Shown: piece after piece, positions 1 through 7,065 of the stretch | How the letters are laid out: each line of letters begins with the position of its first letter | Position numbering within the stretch: the stretch's first letter is position 1 | From: Symbiodinium natans | Taxonomy: Eukaryota > Sar > Dinophyceae > Suessiales > Symbiodiniaceae | Direction of reading: 5' to 3' | Assembly: GCA_905221605.1 (NCBI GenBank) | Contig: CAJNDS010001364.1 | Coordinates: forward strand, 1 to 21,314 | Length of the DNA stretch: 21,314 nucleotides | Notes under the pieces: generated by a model | Seen by the model: only the letters and a program-made list of their open reading frames with translations | Databases searched by the model: none | Told to the model about the DNA's origin: nothing | Made by a program: the position numbers and the translations under genes

Positions 1-133
1 TTTTTGGCGCATTTCCGAAAATAGAAGCCACAAACCCTATGGGTTTCAGTCTGAACGGCTGCCATGATTCCTTCGGCCTCGGTCCACGCCTGAATTACGC
101 CCCCAAAGAGCTTCAGCAATTTCAGCCTTACCC
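1..133. other. Non-repetitive left edge
   Basis: This is mixed-composition sequence with no open frame of note and no recognised motif. It ends where the first telomere-like array begins. I see nothing else in it. Confidence 0.5.
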
Positions 134-228
134 TTAGGGTTTAGGGTTTAGGGTTTAGGGTTTAGGGTTTAGGGTTTAGGGTTTAGGGTTTCGGGTTTCG
201 GGTTTAGGGTTTAGGGTTTAGGGTTTAG
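134..228 (+). repeat. Telomere-like (TTTAGGG)n array with TTTCGGG variants
   Basis: About 13 heptamer units run in GGGTTTA orientation on the plus strand. Two consecutive units near 190-203 carry the A-to-C change TTTCGGG. Two adjacent units with the same variant suggest local duplication rather than independent mutation. The tract is internal, with unique sequence on both sides, so it is an interstitial telomere-like repeat and not a chromosome end. Confidence 0.95.
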
Positions 229-452
229 CTCCTAAATCGCCCGAAGTAGGTGCTAGGAGCAGACTTTAGACCCCAGTGTAGGTGTTAATCATATACTTGG
301 AGCCCTAGGGTTATCTTCGTTGCTGAGTTCATAAGCCCCCCCCCCCCCCCTTCGCCAAAAAAAAAAAGGTGCGCTTTCAGTTCGAAGGGGGGATTTTTCG
401 TATCCCACAAAAGTGTCAAGTGTACTTTCAGCTACTAAGTTCTTGCGCAAGA
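229..452. other. Spacer with C15 and A11 homopolymers
   Basis: Unique sequence between two telomere-like arrays of opposite orientation. It contains a run of 15 C at 336-350 followed within a few bases by 11 A at 357-367. No coding frame was recognised. Confidence 0.6.
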
Positions 453-536
453 CCCCAACCCCAAACCTTAAACTCTAAACCCTAAACCCTAAACCCTAGA
501 CCCATGAACCCTAAACCCTAAACCCTAAACCCTAAA
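453..536 (-). repeat. Telomere-like CCCTAAA array, left arm of an inverted repeat
   Basis: CCCTAAA heptamers, degenerate at the left edge (CCCCAA, CTCTAAA) and regular from 475 on. One variant block, CCCTAGACCCATGAACCC at 495-512, reappears reverse-complemented at 671-689. This tract and the one at 636-701 therefore form inverted arms that share more than the basic heptamer. Confidence 0.9.
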
Positions 537-635
537 AGCAGTCAACACTAAACCCCAAAACTTTCCTGAGATGACGGCTCTGGAAGAACGAAGGCCGGCA
601 GCGGCCCGGTCTCCTCAACGGCTTAGGTTTTTTTG

Positions 636-701
636 TTTTTAGGGTTTAAGGTTTAGGGTTTAGGGTTTAGGGTTCATGGGTCTAGGGTCTAGGGTTTAGG
701 G
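636..701 (+). repeat. Telomere-like TTTAGGG array, right arm of an inverted repeat
   Basis: GGGTTTA orientation, with the variant block GGGTTCATGGGTCTAGGG matching the complement of 495-512. The spacer between the arms (537-635) is non-telomeric and GC-rich. A T-rich stretch (TTTTTTTG) borders the left side. Confidence 0.9.
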
Positions 702-813
702 CTGAAACGCGAGGTCTTGGGGTCGAGGGTTTGGGGGGGACCCCTGTGTCTCCGTCCATCACAAACAGCCTGGTTTCGGCTAAGGGCGGAGGGGGCTCGG
801 AGTTCGGGGCTAT

Positions 814-922
814 AGGGTTTTAGGGTTTTAGGGGTTTTAGGGGTTTTAGGGCTTTAGGGTTTTAGGGTTTTAGGGGTTTTAGGGGTTTTAGGGCTTTAGG
901 GTTTTAGGGGTTTTAGGGTTCG
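814..922 (+). repeat. Octamer TTTTAGGG array with a 42-bp higher-order unit
   Basis: The basic unit is TTTTAGGG/TTTTAGGGG instead of TTTAGGG. Five sub-units of 8, 8, 9, 9 and 8 bp, the last carrying GGGCTTT, make a 42-bp block at 814-855. The block repeats without change at 856-897 and starts again at 898. TTTTAGGG is the Chlamydomonas-type telomere unit, but a single tract among TTTAGGG tracts more likely reflects local slippage and amplification. Confidence 0.9.
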
Positions 923-1072
923 GGGTTGAGTGTTCTTTTGGATCAACCCCTTCGAGCTGGCCGACATGACATGCCGCCGGGCTGTTCTAGACGGGTGCTT
1001 CTACGATGGACTATCCGATAAATCTATCCCTCAACTCCGAGACCATGCTAGCACCTCCAAACCCTCAAAGGC
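923..1072. other. Unique spacer
   Basis: Mixed-composition sequence between telomere-like tracts. No open frame or recognised site. Confidence 0.5.
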
Positions 1073-1119
1073 ACCCTAAACCCTAAACCCTAAACCCTAA
1101 ACCCTAAACCCTAAACCCT
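1073..1119 (-). repeat. Telomere-like (CCCTAAA)n, about 6.5 units
   Basis: Regular CCCTAAA heptamers, flanked by non-repetitive sequence. Confidence 0.93.
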
Positions 1120-1398
1120 TGAACTTGGGGTTCTAGCGCAAAAACACTCAACTCCCACATGAGCCTCCAAGTGGGGTCCTCAATGGAATGGGTTCAAGGG
1201 GGGAGGGAGGGAGGTAGCTCGAGAAGCCTCTGGTGCGTGTCTGTTTCTTCACTGGCCCTTTGTTTCCTCCTCACCCAGAAGCAGGACATAGCTAACTAGG
1301 TTCTGGTTACGGAACTAAGGCGAAATTACCACAATCAGGGCACCATACTTTAAAAGCATAACCCTGAATGGTAAATTAACCTAAGTTCCGTCGCAAAA
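1120..1398. other. Unique spacer
   Basis: Contains a purine-rich GGGAGGGAGGGAGG stretch near 1200-1213. No gene recognised. Confidence 0.5.
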
Positions 1399-1433
1399 CC
1401 CCTAAACCCTAAATCAACCCTAAACCCTGAACC
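1399..1433 (-). repeat. Short degenerate CCCTAAA tract
   Basis: About four CCCTAAA-related units with insertions (AAATCAACCC). Confidence 0.75.
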
Positions 1434-1978
1434 GCAGAAGCACTGGCCGTGAAAGGGGCCTCTATCTTGGATCCCAGTTGGGCATTGGGCACGCGCTCCT
1501 GTGCACAAGAGAGACCAGGGCGAAAGTTGCCCCGCATTAAAGATTTAGTGTTCGGGTTTGGGGTTGATCGGGTTTTGGGTTTAGGGTTTAAGGCTTAGGG
1601 CTTAGTATTCTGGTTTGGGGTTTATGGGGTAGATTTTGGGGTGCCTACGTAAACTTAAACCGTACACCCTATACCCTAAACCCCAAACCCGAAACCAGTT
1701 GAGACGTGGGTTGCCTTAGCATTTAGGGCTGTAGAGCTGCGGGGTGGTACCCTGAACCTGGTACTTGATTTCGGGTTTAGGGTTCATGGTTTAGAGCTTC
1801 AGTTTAGGTTTTAGGGTTTCGGTTGAGGGTTCAGGGTTGAGTGGTGAGAGTTCAGGGTCGGAGGCATCAAACACTCGACTTGTACGGCTCCATAGAGGGA
1901 GTGCTCTACACTCGTGGTCTTATTGGGGGCCAGCAATGTACTTCACTTCGGGTCGAGGGCCTTTAGGCTTTCTAGCTA
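1434..1978. other. Spacer carrying decayed telomere-like motifs
   Basis: No gene is recognisable. Two stretches are visibly decayed telomere-like DNA: 1543-1630 in GGGTTTA orientation followed by CCCTAAA-type units at 1665-1697, and 1768-1857 in GGGTTTA orientation with GGGTTGA, GGGTTCA and GGGTTTC variants. The rest is unique. Confidence 0.6.
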
Positions 1979-1979
1979 G

Positions 1980-2076
1980 TAGGGTTTGGGGTTTAGGGTT
2001 TAGGGTTTAGGGGTTTAGGGTTTAGGGTTTAGGGTTTAGGGTTTAGGGTTTAGGGTTTAGGGTTTAGGGTTTAGGG
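1980..2076 (+). repeat. Telomere-like (TTTAGGG)n, about 13-14 units
   Basis: Long, nearly perfect array in GGGTTTA orientation. One octamer (GGGGTTTA) and one GGGTTTGGGG variant lie at the left end, and it is perfect from about 2012 on. Variants confined to one end are what unit turnover would produce. Confidence 0.95.
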
Positions 2077-2422
2077 AGTCGAAGTTAACGCCTTGCCCAC
2101 CCCCCCCGTCCAAGAAGGTTGAGAAGTTGCCGCGGTAGTTGCGGAGCTTGCTGCCTTCCACCTGTTCTGGGGTCTGGGTGTTTTGGGGCTTCCCTGAGAG
2201 ACCCAAAGCTTCGATGAACTTGGAACTCTAGCAAAAATTAAAGTTTGGCTGTTTCTCATGAATTTTCTGGACTGCATCTATGCTTGAACTCACATTCTAT
2301 GGGCTCAATTGGCGAAGCTCTTGGTTACACATTCCAAACCCTAAGCGGGTTTAAGGGTTTTAGGCTAAGGGTTTCTACCTGTGATGTGGAAGCCACTTCG
2401 GCTTGCTCGGGTTTGCCTAGGC
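2077..2422. other. Unique spacer, no supported gene
   Basis: Short open frames on both strands (about 60-70 codons) show no recognised domain and overlap each other. A decayed telomere-like stretch lies at 2335-2372. Confidence 0.5.
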
Positions 2423-2520
2423 CCTAGGAAGAGAGCGAAGGGCACCCTTTTGTCTCTAAAGGCGTTAACAAGGGAACCCCGAAACCCTAAACTCTACAGG
2501 CAATACAAGGGTCACTCCAG
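2423..2520 (+). mobile_element. MITE-like element, degenerate copy
   Basis: Starts with CTAGGAAG. It contains the family core of GGGCACCC followed by TTTT, AAAGGCG, AAGGGAACCCC and a CCC-AAA stretch, in the same order as the better copies at 3487 and 4143. The right end is blurred and no inverted end was seen there. Boundaries are approximate. Confidence 0.5.
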
Positions 2521-2744
2521 GTCCTCGAACCCTAACAGGTCTTAGGGTAGTTCCATGGTCCCTTAGTATGGGCCCTGAAAAGGGGGCCCCTTATATACCG
2601 CTTACGTGCCATGAAACTACCCTCAGAAAACTCCTACACTCTGAGCCCGAAAGGGAAGAATCATCTAGCCTTCGGGCATAGGGTTCCGAAACCCCTGTGA
2701 AATCAAGGAGATTGGGGATGTCACTGGTGGTTTGAGGTGTTTCA
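2521..2744. other. Unique spacer
   Basis: No gene. An A4-G5-CCCC stretch near 2577-2590 resembles the element core but lacks the rest of the family pattern. Confidence 0.45.
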
Positions 2745-2802
2745 GGTTTAGGGTTTAGGGTTTAGGGTTTAGGGCTTAGGGTTTAGGGTTTAGGGTTTAG
2801 GG
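2745..2802 (+). repeat. Telomere-like (TTTAGGG)n, about 8 units
   Basis: GGGTTTA orientation with one GGGCTTA variant unit in the middle. Confidence 0.94.
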
Positions 2803-2918
2803 TGCGCTCGCGGGTTGGTGCTTCTAGGGTCCCCCTTGCCACTGAGTCCCCGGCGTGGAGGATGTGGGTGCACACCCGATCCAGAAAAGGAGCCTGGGAA
2901 GTGAAGGGCCCTCTACCT

Positions 2919-2983
2919 GGTTTAGGGTTTAGGGTTTAGGGTTTAGGGTTTAGGGTTTAGGGTTTAGGGTTTAGGGTTTAGGG
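2919..2983 (+). repeat. Telomere-like (TTTAGGG)n, about 9 perfect units
   Basis: Perfect heptamers in GGGTTTA orientation with sharp boundaries against unique sequence, about 115 bp from the previous array and in the same orientation. Confidence 0.95.
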
Positions 2984-3486
2984 TGTGGGCACTTCCCTAA
3001 ATAGAGGTACCCCTTCTACACCCCAAATAGAGTAGAATCCCCTTCAAGGGAACCCCAAAAAGGCTACCCCTGTTTTTCGGAAACCCCCATTTTGGGGGGT
3101 GGTAGAAGACTCGTAGAAACTCAAGATTCCGGGCTGACCTGCACCCTATAGAAATACCCTGCACGAAGATACACTCAGGGCCTTTGTTAAAGGGGCACTT
3201 GAGGGGGGTTCCAGGGAGGGCTTAGGATGGAGGAATTGAGGGATGGAGGGATTAAGGGCTCCGTGCCCGGGGTTTGAGGGTTTAGGATTCAGGCGGGGCT
3301 TCTGGTTAAAGGTTCAGGCTCTTAGGGCTTAAAGAGGTGTAGGGTTCAGCGCTGCTTCTCTCGCGACCTGGTTCGAAACAAGGGTCCCATCGTAGGTGAT
3401 TTCTGTAGAAACACGCCACGGCAGAACACCCTAAACCCTGAACCCAGAGCCCTCAACCCTCCAGGGCATCCCTAAAGGGGTTTGAA
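2984..3486. other. Spacer with fragments of the MITE-like core
   Basis: At 2999-3075 the order AGGTACCCCTT, TCAAGGGAACCCC, AAAAAGG, CTACCCC echoes the dispersed element core, without recognisable ends. The remainder (3076-3486) is unique, with short telomere-like fragments at 3270-3350 and 3428-3444. No gene recognised. Confidence 0.45.
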
Positions 3487-3599
3487 ACACGGCTGCCCAT
3501 TAACCAAGGCTTAAAAAGGGTGCCCTTTTTTGCTTAAAGGGGTTTATAAGGGAACCCAAACCCCCAAAAAGGGAATAAGGGTACTACTGGGCATCCTAG
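3487..3599 (+). mobile_element. MITE-like element, copy A (about 110 bp)
   Basis: It begins with GGCTGCCCATTAACC at 3491 and ends with ACTGGGCATCCTAG at 3599, which are imperfect inverted ends. The interior holds GGGTGCCC, T6, AAAGGGG, AAGGGAACCC and AAAAAGGGAATAAGGG, and aligns along its whole length with the copy at 4143-4253. The 10-mer GAAACACGGC occurs at 3484-3493 and again at 3600-3609, a candidate target duplication, although the left one overlaps the first bases of the element. It has no coding capacity, so any movement would depend on a transposase encoded elsewhere. It could instead be a non-mobile dispersed repeat. Confidence 0.65.
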
Positions 3600-3609
3600 G
3601 AAACACGGC

Positions 3610-3729
3610 AGTATGCAGAGTAGGGTTTAGGGTCTATAGGGATTTAGAGGCCTTGTCGTCACCTTCGAGCTCCAGAATTCCTGAATTGGGAGCTTCGGGC
3701 AGCTCAGGGCTTGGGATCTAATGGGAATC
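3610..3729. other. Unique spacer
   Basis: No gene or site recognised. Confidence 0.4.
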
Positions 3730-3756
3730 TAAACCTAAACCCTAAACCCTAAACCG
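3730..3756 (-). repeat. Short CCCTAAA tract, about 3.5 units
   Basis: CCCTAAA orientation, first unit one base short. Confidence 0.85.
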
Positions 3757-4142
3757 GGTTCGGGGCTCTGGAATGCGCAGCCTCAGTTGTTTAGCGTCCA
3801 GGGTCCGACATGGAGCTAAGCAGACTGCATTTGCTGGGATGCCCCGCGTCGTGTGAGACCACCAGCACGGTGATCGATCTGTCAGGATCATCCTCTCAAA
3901 GTGAGGATGCATGAAAACCCCCTATCCCGGAAGATATCCCTGAATTACGTTATCGTTCGTTTTAACTCTTTTCGTTTTCTCGGGTTTTAGTACTATTCCA
4001 CCAAAACATATCCGAAACGGGTTCTACGGGTTTTAGGGTTTAAGGTCCCTAGAACCAGAAAGCCCTCACGCCGAGTAGACCCGAATCTGAGCCCGAGGCG
4101 ATCCCTGCTTCGGCAAGGCGTTGAAGGTTCAGCATTAAGTAT
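3757..4142. other. Unique spacer
   Basis: About 385 bp without telomere-like units except a single GGGTTTA near 4029-4042. No open frame above 60 codons and no recognised RNA gene. Confidence 0.5.
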
Positions 4143-4253
4143 CTAGGCTGCCCAGTAACCAAGGCTTAACAAGGGTGCCCGTTTTTTGCTTAAAGGGGTT
4201 TCTAAGGGAACCTAAACCCCGCAAAAAAGGGAATATACTACTGGGCATCCTAG
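4143..4253 (+). mobile_element. MITE-like element, copy B (111 bp, best-preserved ends)
   Basis: The left end CTAGGCTGCCCAGTA and the reverse complement of the right end, CTAGGATGCCCAGTA, differ at one of 15 positions. GTAT flanks both sides (4139-4142 and 4254-4257). The interior order (GGGTGCCC, T6, AAAGGGG, AAGGGAACC, A6GGGAATA) matches copy A. The CTAG termini are also seen in other family members. It ends 70 bp before a low-complexity GCT tract. It is too small to code for anything. Confidence 0.7.
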
Positions 4254-4323
4254 GTATGGGGCGGAGGGATTCGTGAGCCGGATTCCCTTAAGCGGGTGGG
4301 TGCACTGCAACATGTCTCTGGTT

Positions 4324-4509
4324 TCACTTGGCGTCGCTGTCAGAGCTGCCGCTGCTGCTAGTGCTGCTGCTGCTGCTGCTGGAGGACGAAGAGGAGCCGC
4401 ATGGATCAATTTGATCTTGCACGGCGCGAGACTTTCGGCGCCTGCGACCACGGGCCTTGGAAACACGGCGAGGCTTTGCCTCGACACGTTCTGAAGCCAC
4501 TAAGTGGCT
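4324..4509 (-). CDS. Candidate C-terminal exon: Arg-rich then Ser-rich tail
   Basis: Unrecognised and uncertain. On the minus strand an open frame of 61 codons ends in TGA at 4324-4326. It reads SHLVASERVEAKPRR, then VSKARGRRRRKSRAV, QDQIDPCG, a run of about 11 Ser and finally TSSSGSSDSDAK. A basic segment followed by a Ser/Asp-rich tail is a typical disordered C-terminus of nuclear RNA- or DNA-binding proteins. The basic part is not produced by the microsatellite, so this frame is more protein-like than the poly-Ala and poly-Leu frames of the same DNA. There is no start codon. A possible 3' splice site (CAG, intron side up to 4491) precedes AACGTG, and a GTGAGT donor-like site lies at 4573-4568, but the sequence upstream of that donor is telomere-like and carries an in-frame stop. 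It may be an exon remnant, a pseudogene tail or chance. Confidence 0.3.
   Translation of the reverse strand, partial: SHLVASERVEAKPRRVSKARGRRRRKSRAVQDQIDPCGSSSSSSSSSSSTSSSGSSDSDAK
4346..4380 (+). repeat. (GCT)n / (AGC)n trinucleotide microsatellite
   Basis: GCC-GCT-GCT-GCT, then AGT, then six GCT units. The length is a multiple of three. On the minus strand in the TGA-terminated frame it codes for Ser, and in other frames for Ala, Leu or Gln. Trinucleotide runs kept in register are common in exons of several protist groups, which gives weak support to the overlapping candidate. Confidence 0.9.
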
Positions 4510-4513
4510 TCAG
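4491..4513. repeat. 23-bp palindrome (11-bp arms, 1-nt centre)
   Basis: CTGAAGCCACT and AGTGGCTTCAG are perfect inverted arms around a single A. It lies at the boundary of the candidate Ser-rich exon, where its CAG would be the splice acceptor. It could be a binding site for a dimeric protein, or an RNA hairpin only if the loop opens by a few base pairs. Confidence 0.8.
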
Positions 4514-4586
4514 AGGGTGGGAATTCAGTCAGGGGAGACAATTTTATGCGACCTAGCTGGAAAACCTACTCACCCACAAACCCATC

Positions 4587-4687
4587 TAAACCCTAAACCC
4601 TCCACAGACAGGGTTCCACCCTACACCCTCAACCCTGTAAACCCTAAACCCTAGACCCTAGACCCTAAACCCTAACCCTAAACCTCG
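4587..4687 (-). repeat. Degenerate CCCTAAA tract
   Basis: CCCTAAA units are interrupted at 4601-4635 by diverged CCCTACA, CCCTCAA and CCCTGTAAA units. They then become regular, with two CCCTAGA variants and one hexamer (CCCTAA). Confidence 0.85.
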
Positions 4688-4819
4688 GAAACCAGTAATC
4701 CCAGGTCGCTATGGGACACGGGCAGGCCGGCACAATCCAACCGGCAACTTTCCTAGATCCAAGTCTCGGATGGCCCGTCCGGGAGAAACATTCCTGAATA
4801 TGATCCTCTTAGGCCCAAA

Positions 4820-4848
4820 AGGTTTAGGGTTTAGGGTTTAGGGTTCAG
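4820..4848 (+). repeat. Short TTTAGGG tract, about 4 units
   Basis: GGGTTTA orientation. It is inserted between two copies of a short direct repeat, CCTGAAT(A/G)TGATCCTCTTA, at about 4793-4811 and 4851-4869. The telomere-like DNA therefore sits exactly between duplicated flanks. Confidence 0.88.
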
Positions 4849-4917
4849 TCCTGAATGTGATCCTCTTAAGCCCAACAAGGGAACATATGGAGTGTCCCAA
4901 GGGCCTACCGCGAAGAG

Positions 4918-5022
4918 TAGCCTGGGAACTTAAAAAGGTGCCCTTTTTGATATTTAGAAGGGCTTCTCGAAGGAACCGAAGCCCCTGTTTGGAGAGATGA
5001 CCATATAGTCAGGTGCAACCTA
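4918..5022 (+). mobile_element. MITE-like element, diverged copy
   Basis: TAGCCTGGGAAC, then TTAAAAAGGTGCCCTTTTTGA, AGAAGGGCTTC and AAGGAACC, follow the family order. The segment ends in AACCTAGG at 5017-5024. The inverted ends are largely eroded. Confidence 0.5.
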
Positions 5023-5125
5023 GGAATGAAAAGGGGTACCCTTGTCTGGGTTTTAAAGGGCATCTAAATGGACACAAAAGCCTTCGAAGGGTCTCCTAGG
5101 AATGAAAAAGGTACCTTTTCGTTGG
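5019..5125 (+). repeat. Tandem fragments of the element family (76-bp period)
   Basis: CCTAGGAATGAAAAGGGGTACC at 5019-5040 (quoted here as a motif pair CCTAGGAATG and GGGGTACC) recurs as CCTAGGAATG with AAGGTACC at 5095-5115. Between them is a core-like stretch (TTTTAAAGGG, ATCTAAATGG, CCTTCGAAGGG). A fragment of the element appears to be tandemly duplicated, the second copy cut off after about 30 bp. Confidence 0.5.
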
Positions 5126-5264
5126 CTCGTGATCCCTAAACTCCCAAACCTCCCAAACCTCCCCCCCCCCCACCTGCAGTGTGTGGATGTAGTCCACAAG
5201 CCAATCGATGTGCCTTGGGCTCACAGGGAGTGGCCCCTTGACCTAGACCCAAGAGTTGCTGTAA

Positions 5265-5370
5265 CTAGGAAGAAAGAAAGGAGGGGTACCCCTTTTGGTT
5301 TTAAAGCGGCTTGTAAGGGAACCTCCAAACCCTAAAAAAGGGACTAAGGGCCTACTCTCGGAGGACTTCT
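5265..5370 (+). mobile_element. MITE-like element, copy with GGGGTACCCC core
   Basis: Begins with CTAGGAAG, like the copy at 2423. It is followed by GGGGTACCCC, TTTTGGTTTTAAAG, AAGGGAACC, AAACCC, AAAAAAGGGACTAAGGGCCTACT. The order equals copies A and B. The right inverted end is not clear. Confidence 0.55.
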
Positions 5371-5842
5371 TTCCTGAGACACGGTATGCTATTAACCGAG
5401 CCAAACCTAATGCCATAAAACCCTGGTAAATCTGCTTCCCACCCCAAACCCGGCAACAGGATTAAACAAAAGAAAACATGAGCCTGTTTTGTCTAACCCT
5501 ACACTGCACCCGCACACTTCCTCATCTAAACTCTAAACGTTGAACTCCTACCGTTTAAGCCCTGCCCCAGCAAAACTCTTGTAGCCCCAAATCCTAAAGC
5601 GCTGAAAATCTGCCTATGGCCCCCTACCCTATCAACCTGCTCAGAATATCTATATATGTATATGCCTAACAGACTCTAAACCCTAGTAAGGCTTCGGGAC
5701 ACCAAAAAAATCGATTCATCCTCAGAGCCGTAATTGAATAGAGTTTTGGGGGTCATTATAGTATCATTATAAAGGGACCATAAGGGAATACTACTCGTAG
5801 TACTTCCGACCCCTACAGGAGGGACCCCAGGACCGAAACCCT
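5371..5842. other. Unique spacer, no supported gene
   Basis: Composition drifts to CCC/AAA-rich with isolated CCCTAAA units and a short TATATA stretch near 5649-5662. No frame or RNA gene recognised. Confidence 0.5.
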
Positions 5843-5901
5843 GTTTAGGGTTTAGGGTTTGGGGTTTAGGGTTTAGGGTTTAGGATTTAGGGTTTAGGGT
5901 C
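5843..5901 (+). repeat. Telomere-like TTTAGGG tract, about 8 units
   Basis: GGGTTTA orientation with TTTGGGG and GGATTTA variants. Confidence 0.92.
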
Positions 5902-6004
5902 TTAGCAGCCAGATTGGGCTGAGGACTACGCCCGGTATCCAAATGCCCTGTCGGCTCGTCCAGCAGGACCACGTGCGCAGACTGGGCGTCTTAATAAGCT
6001 TTAA

Positions 6005-6121
6005 GCTTTAGGGTTTAAGGGTGTAAGGGTTTAAGGGTTTAAGGGTTCAAGGGTTTAAGGGTTTAAGGGTTTAGGGGTTTAGGGGTTTAAGGGTTTAGGG
6101 GTTTAAGGGTCTAAGGGCTTA
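6005..6121 (+). repeat. Octamer GGGTTTAA array
   Basis: About 14 units of GGGTTTAA, interspersed with GGGGTTTA and a few GGGTGTAA, GGGTTCAA and GGGTCTAA variants. The 8-bp period is kept throughout, in contrast to the 7-bp period elsewhere, so this array probably expanded from a single slipped unit. Confidence 0.92.
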
Positions 6122-6189
6122 GGAGCCACACAGTCCGCCCACCTAATCGCTCGCGCGCCCGGGGTCCCACCGGTTTCTGAGCCAAGTCG

Positions 6190-6330
6190 GTTTAGGGTTT
6201 CGGGTTCGGGCCTTACGGTTTAGGGTTCGGGTTTACGGTTTAGGGTTGAGGGTTGAGGGTTTAGGGCATATAGGGCTTATAGGGCTTAGGACTTAGGGCT
6301 TAGGGTTTAGGGTTTAGGGTTTCGGGTCAA
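6190..6330 (+). repeat. Degenerate telomere-like tract
   Basis: GGGTTTA-related units with many substitutions (TTTACGG, GGGTTCGG, GGGTTGA, GGGCTTA). A local sub-repeat GGTTTAGGGTTCGGG / GGTTTACGG appears twice. The right end (6298-6330) returns to standard TTTAGGG. Confidence 0.8.
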
Positions 6331-6550
6331 GGAATCCCCCGGCCCCAAGACATGTTTCTTTAGCCATAAAGTCCTACATCGCCACTGCAGAAAGCTGGTG
6401 TTAGCGCACGGAAAGATGCGCTTGCTTGCTGCCTTTGAAAACGACTCTTTGGCCTACGCGCTTATATACAAACCCCAAAATGCACCCTTAAAAAAATAGT
6501 TTACTTCGAGAATCCCCGTCCTGCAGGCAAAGAATATGCGAGCTCACGCT
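6331..6550. other. Unique spacer
   Basis: No gene recognised. Confidence 0.4.
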
Positions 6551-6760
6551 GGGGTTGGGCACGCTTGGGGATTCTCCGGGGATGCTACACCCTAAGCCCT
6601 AAACCCCAAACAGTCAGAGGTTTAGGGTTTAGGGTTTAGGGTTTAGGGTTTAGGGTTTAGGGTTTAGGGTTTAGGGGTTGGGCACTCCAGGCATTGTGTG
6701 GGGACACTCTTGGGGTTGGGCACCTCTGGGGTTGGGCATTCCTGGGGTGTGGCACCCCAA
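6551..6760 (+). repeat. Dispersed GGGGTTGGGCA motif, four copies
   Basis: GGGGTTGGGCA occurs at about 6551, 6674, 6712 and 6729, usually followed by C(A/T)C and another GGGG. The last three lie within 65 bp of each other, directly after a telomere-like array. The G-tract density allows G-quadruplexes on the plus strand. Confidence 0.7.
6619..6675 (+). repeat. Telomere-like (TTTAGGG)n, about 8 units
   Basis: Perfect heptamers ending in TTTAGGGG, which runs straight into a GGGGTTGGGCA motif. Confidence 0.94.
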
Positions 6761-6829
6761 CAACGCGGTTTAGGGTCCAGGGTTTAGGGCCGGTATGTTG
6801 GAGATGGGCTGCACCTTTTCCACCCAAAC

Positions 6830-6916
6830 AAACCTAAACCGTAAACCCTAAACCCTAAACTCTAAACCCTAAACCCTAAAAGAAGAATACCCATACACCC
6901 TACAAACCCTAAACCC
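6830..6916 (-). repeat. Telomere-like CCCTAAA tract
   Basis: Seven CCCTAAA-type units at 6830-6881 with CCGTAAA and CTCTAAA variants. A gap and two further units follow, at 6899-6916. Confidence 0.9.
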
Positions 6917-7012
6917 ACCCCCACGCAGGGGCGCCTGGAGCATGGCCCGGGCCAGGCCCAACCTGGCGAATCCATGGGGGAGACTTTGGGCGAACGTTTA
7001 AGGGGCTTAAGG

Positions 7013-7065
7013 GGGGTTTAGGGTTTAGGGTTTGGGGTTTAGGGTTAGAAGGTTTAGGGTTCAGG
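7013..7065 (+). repeat. Telomere-like TTTAGGG tract, degenerate
   Basis: About six GGGTTTA-type units with GGGTTTG and GGGTTAGAA variants. Confidence 0.85.

Noticed and set aside
1-228. Left end as a true chromosome end
   Set aside because: The first array is internal (starts at 134), units alternate with spacer and orientation changes repeatedly, so these are interstitial telomere-like tracts.
3360-3390. GGTTCGAAACA resembling a tRNA B box
   Set aside because: No A box at the right distance and no cloverleaf could be drawn.
4273-4494. 73-codon plus-strand frame with an Ala run
   Set aside because: The Ala run is the GCT microsatellite read in another frame. The flanking residues show no motif, and the antisense Ser frame has a more protein-like context.
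5648-5665. TATATATGTATA as a promoter TATA box
   Set aside because: No gene lies downstream and AT words are common here, so there is no support.
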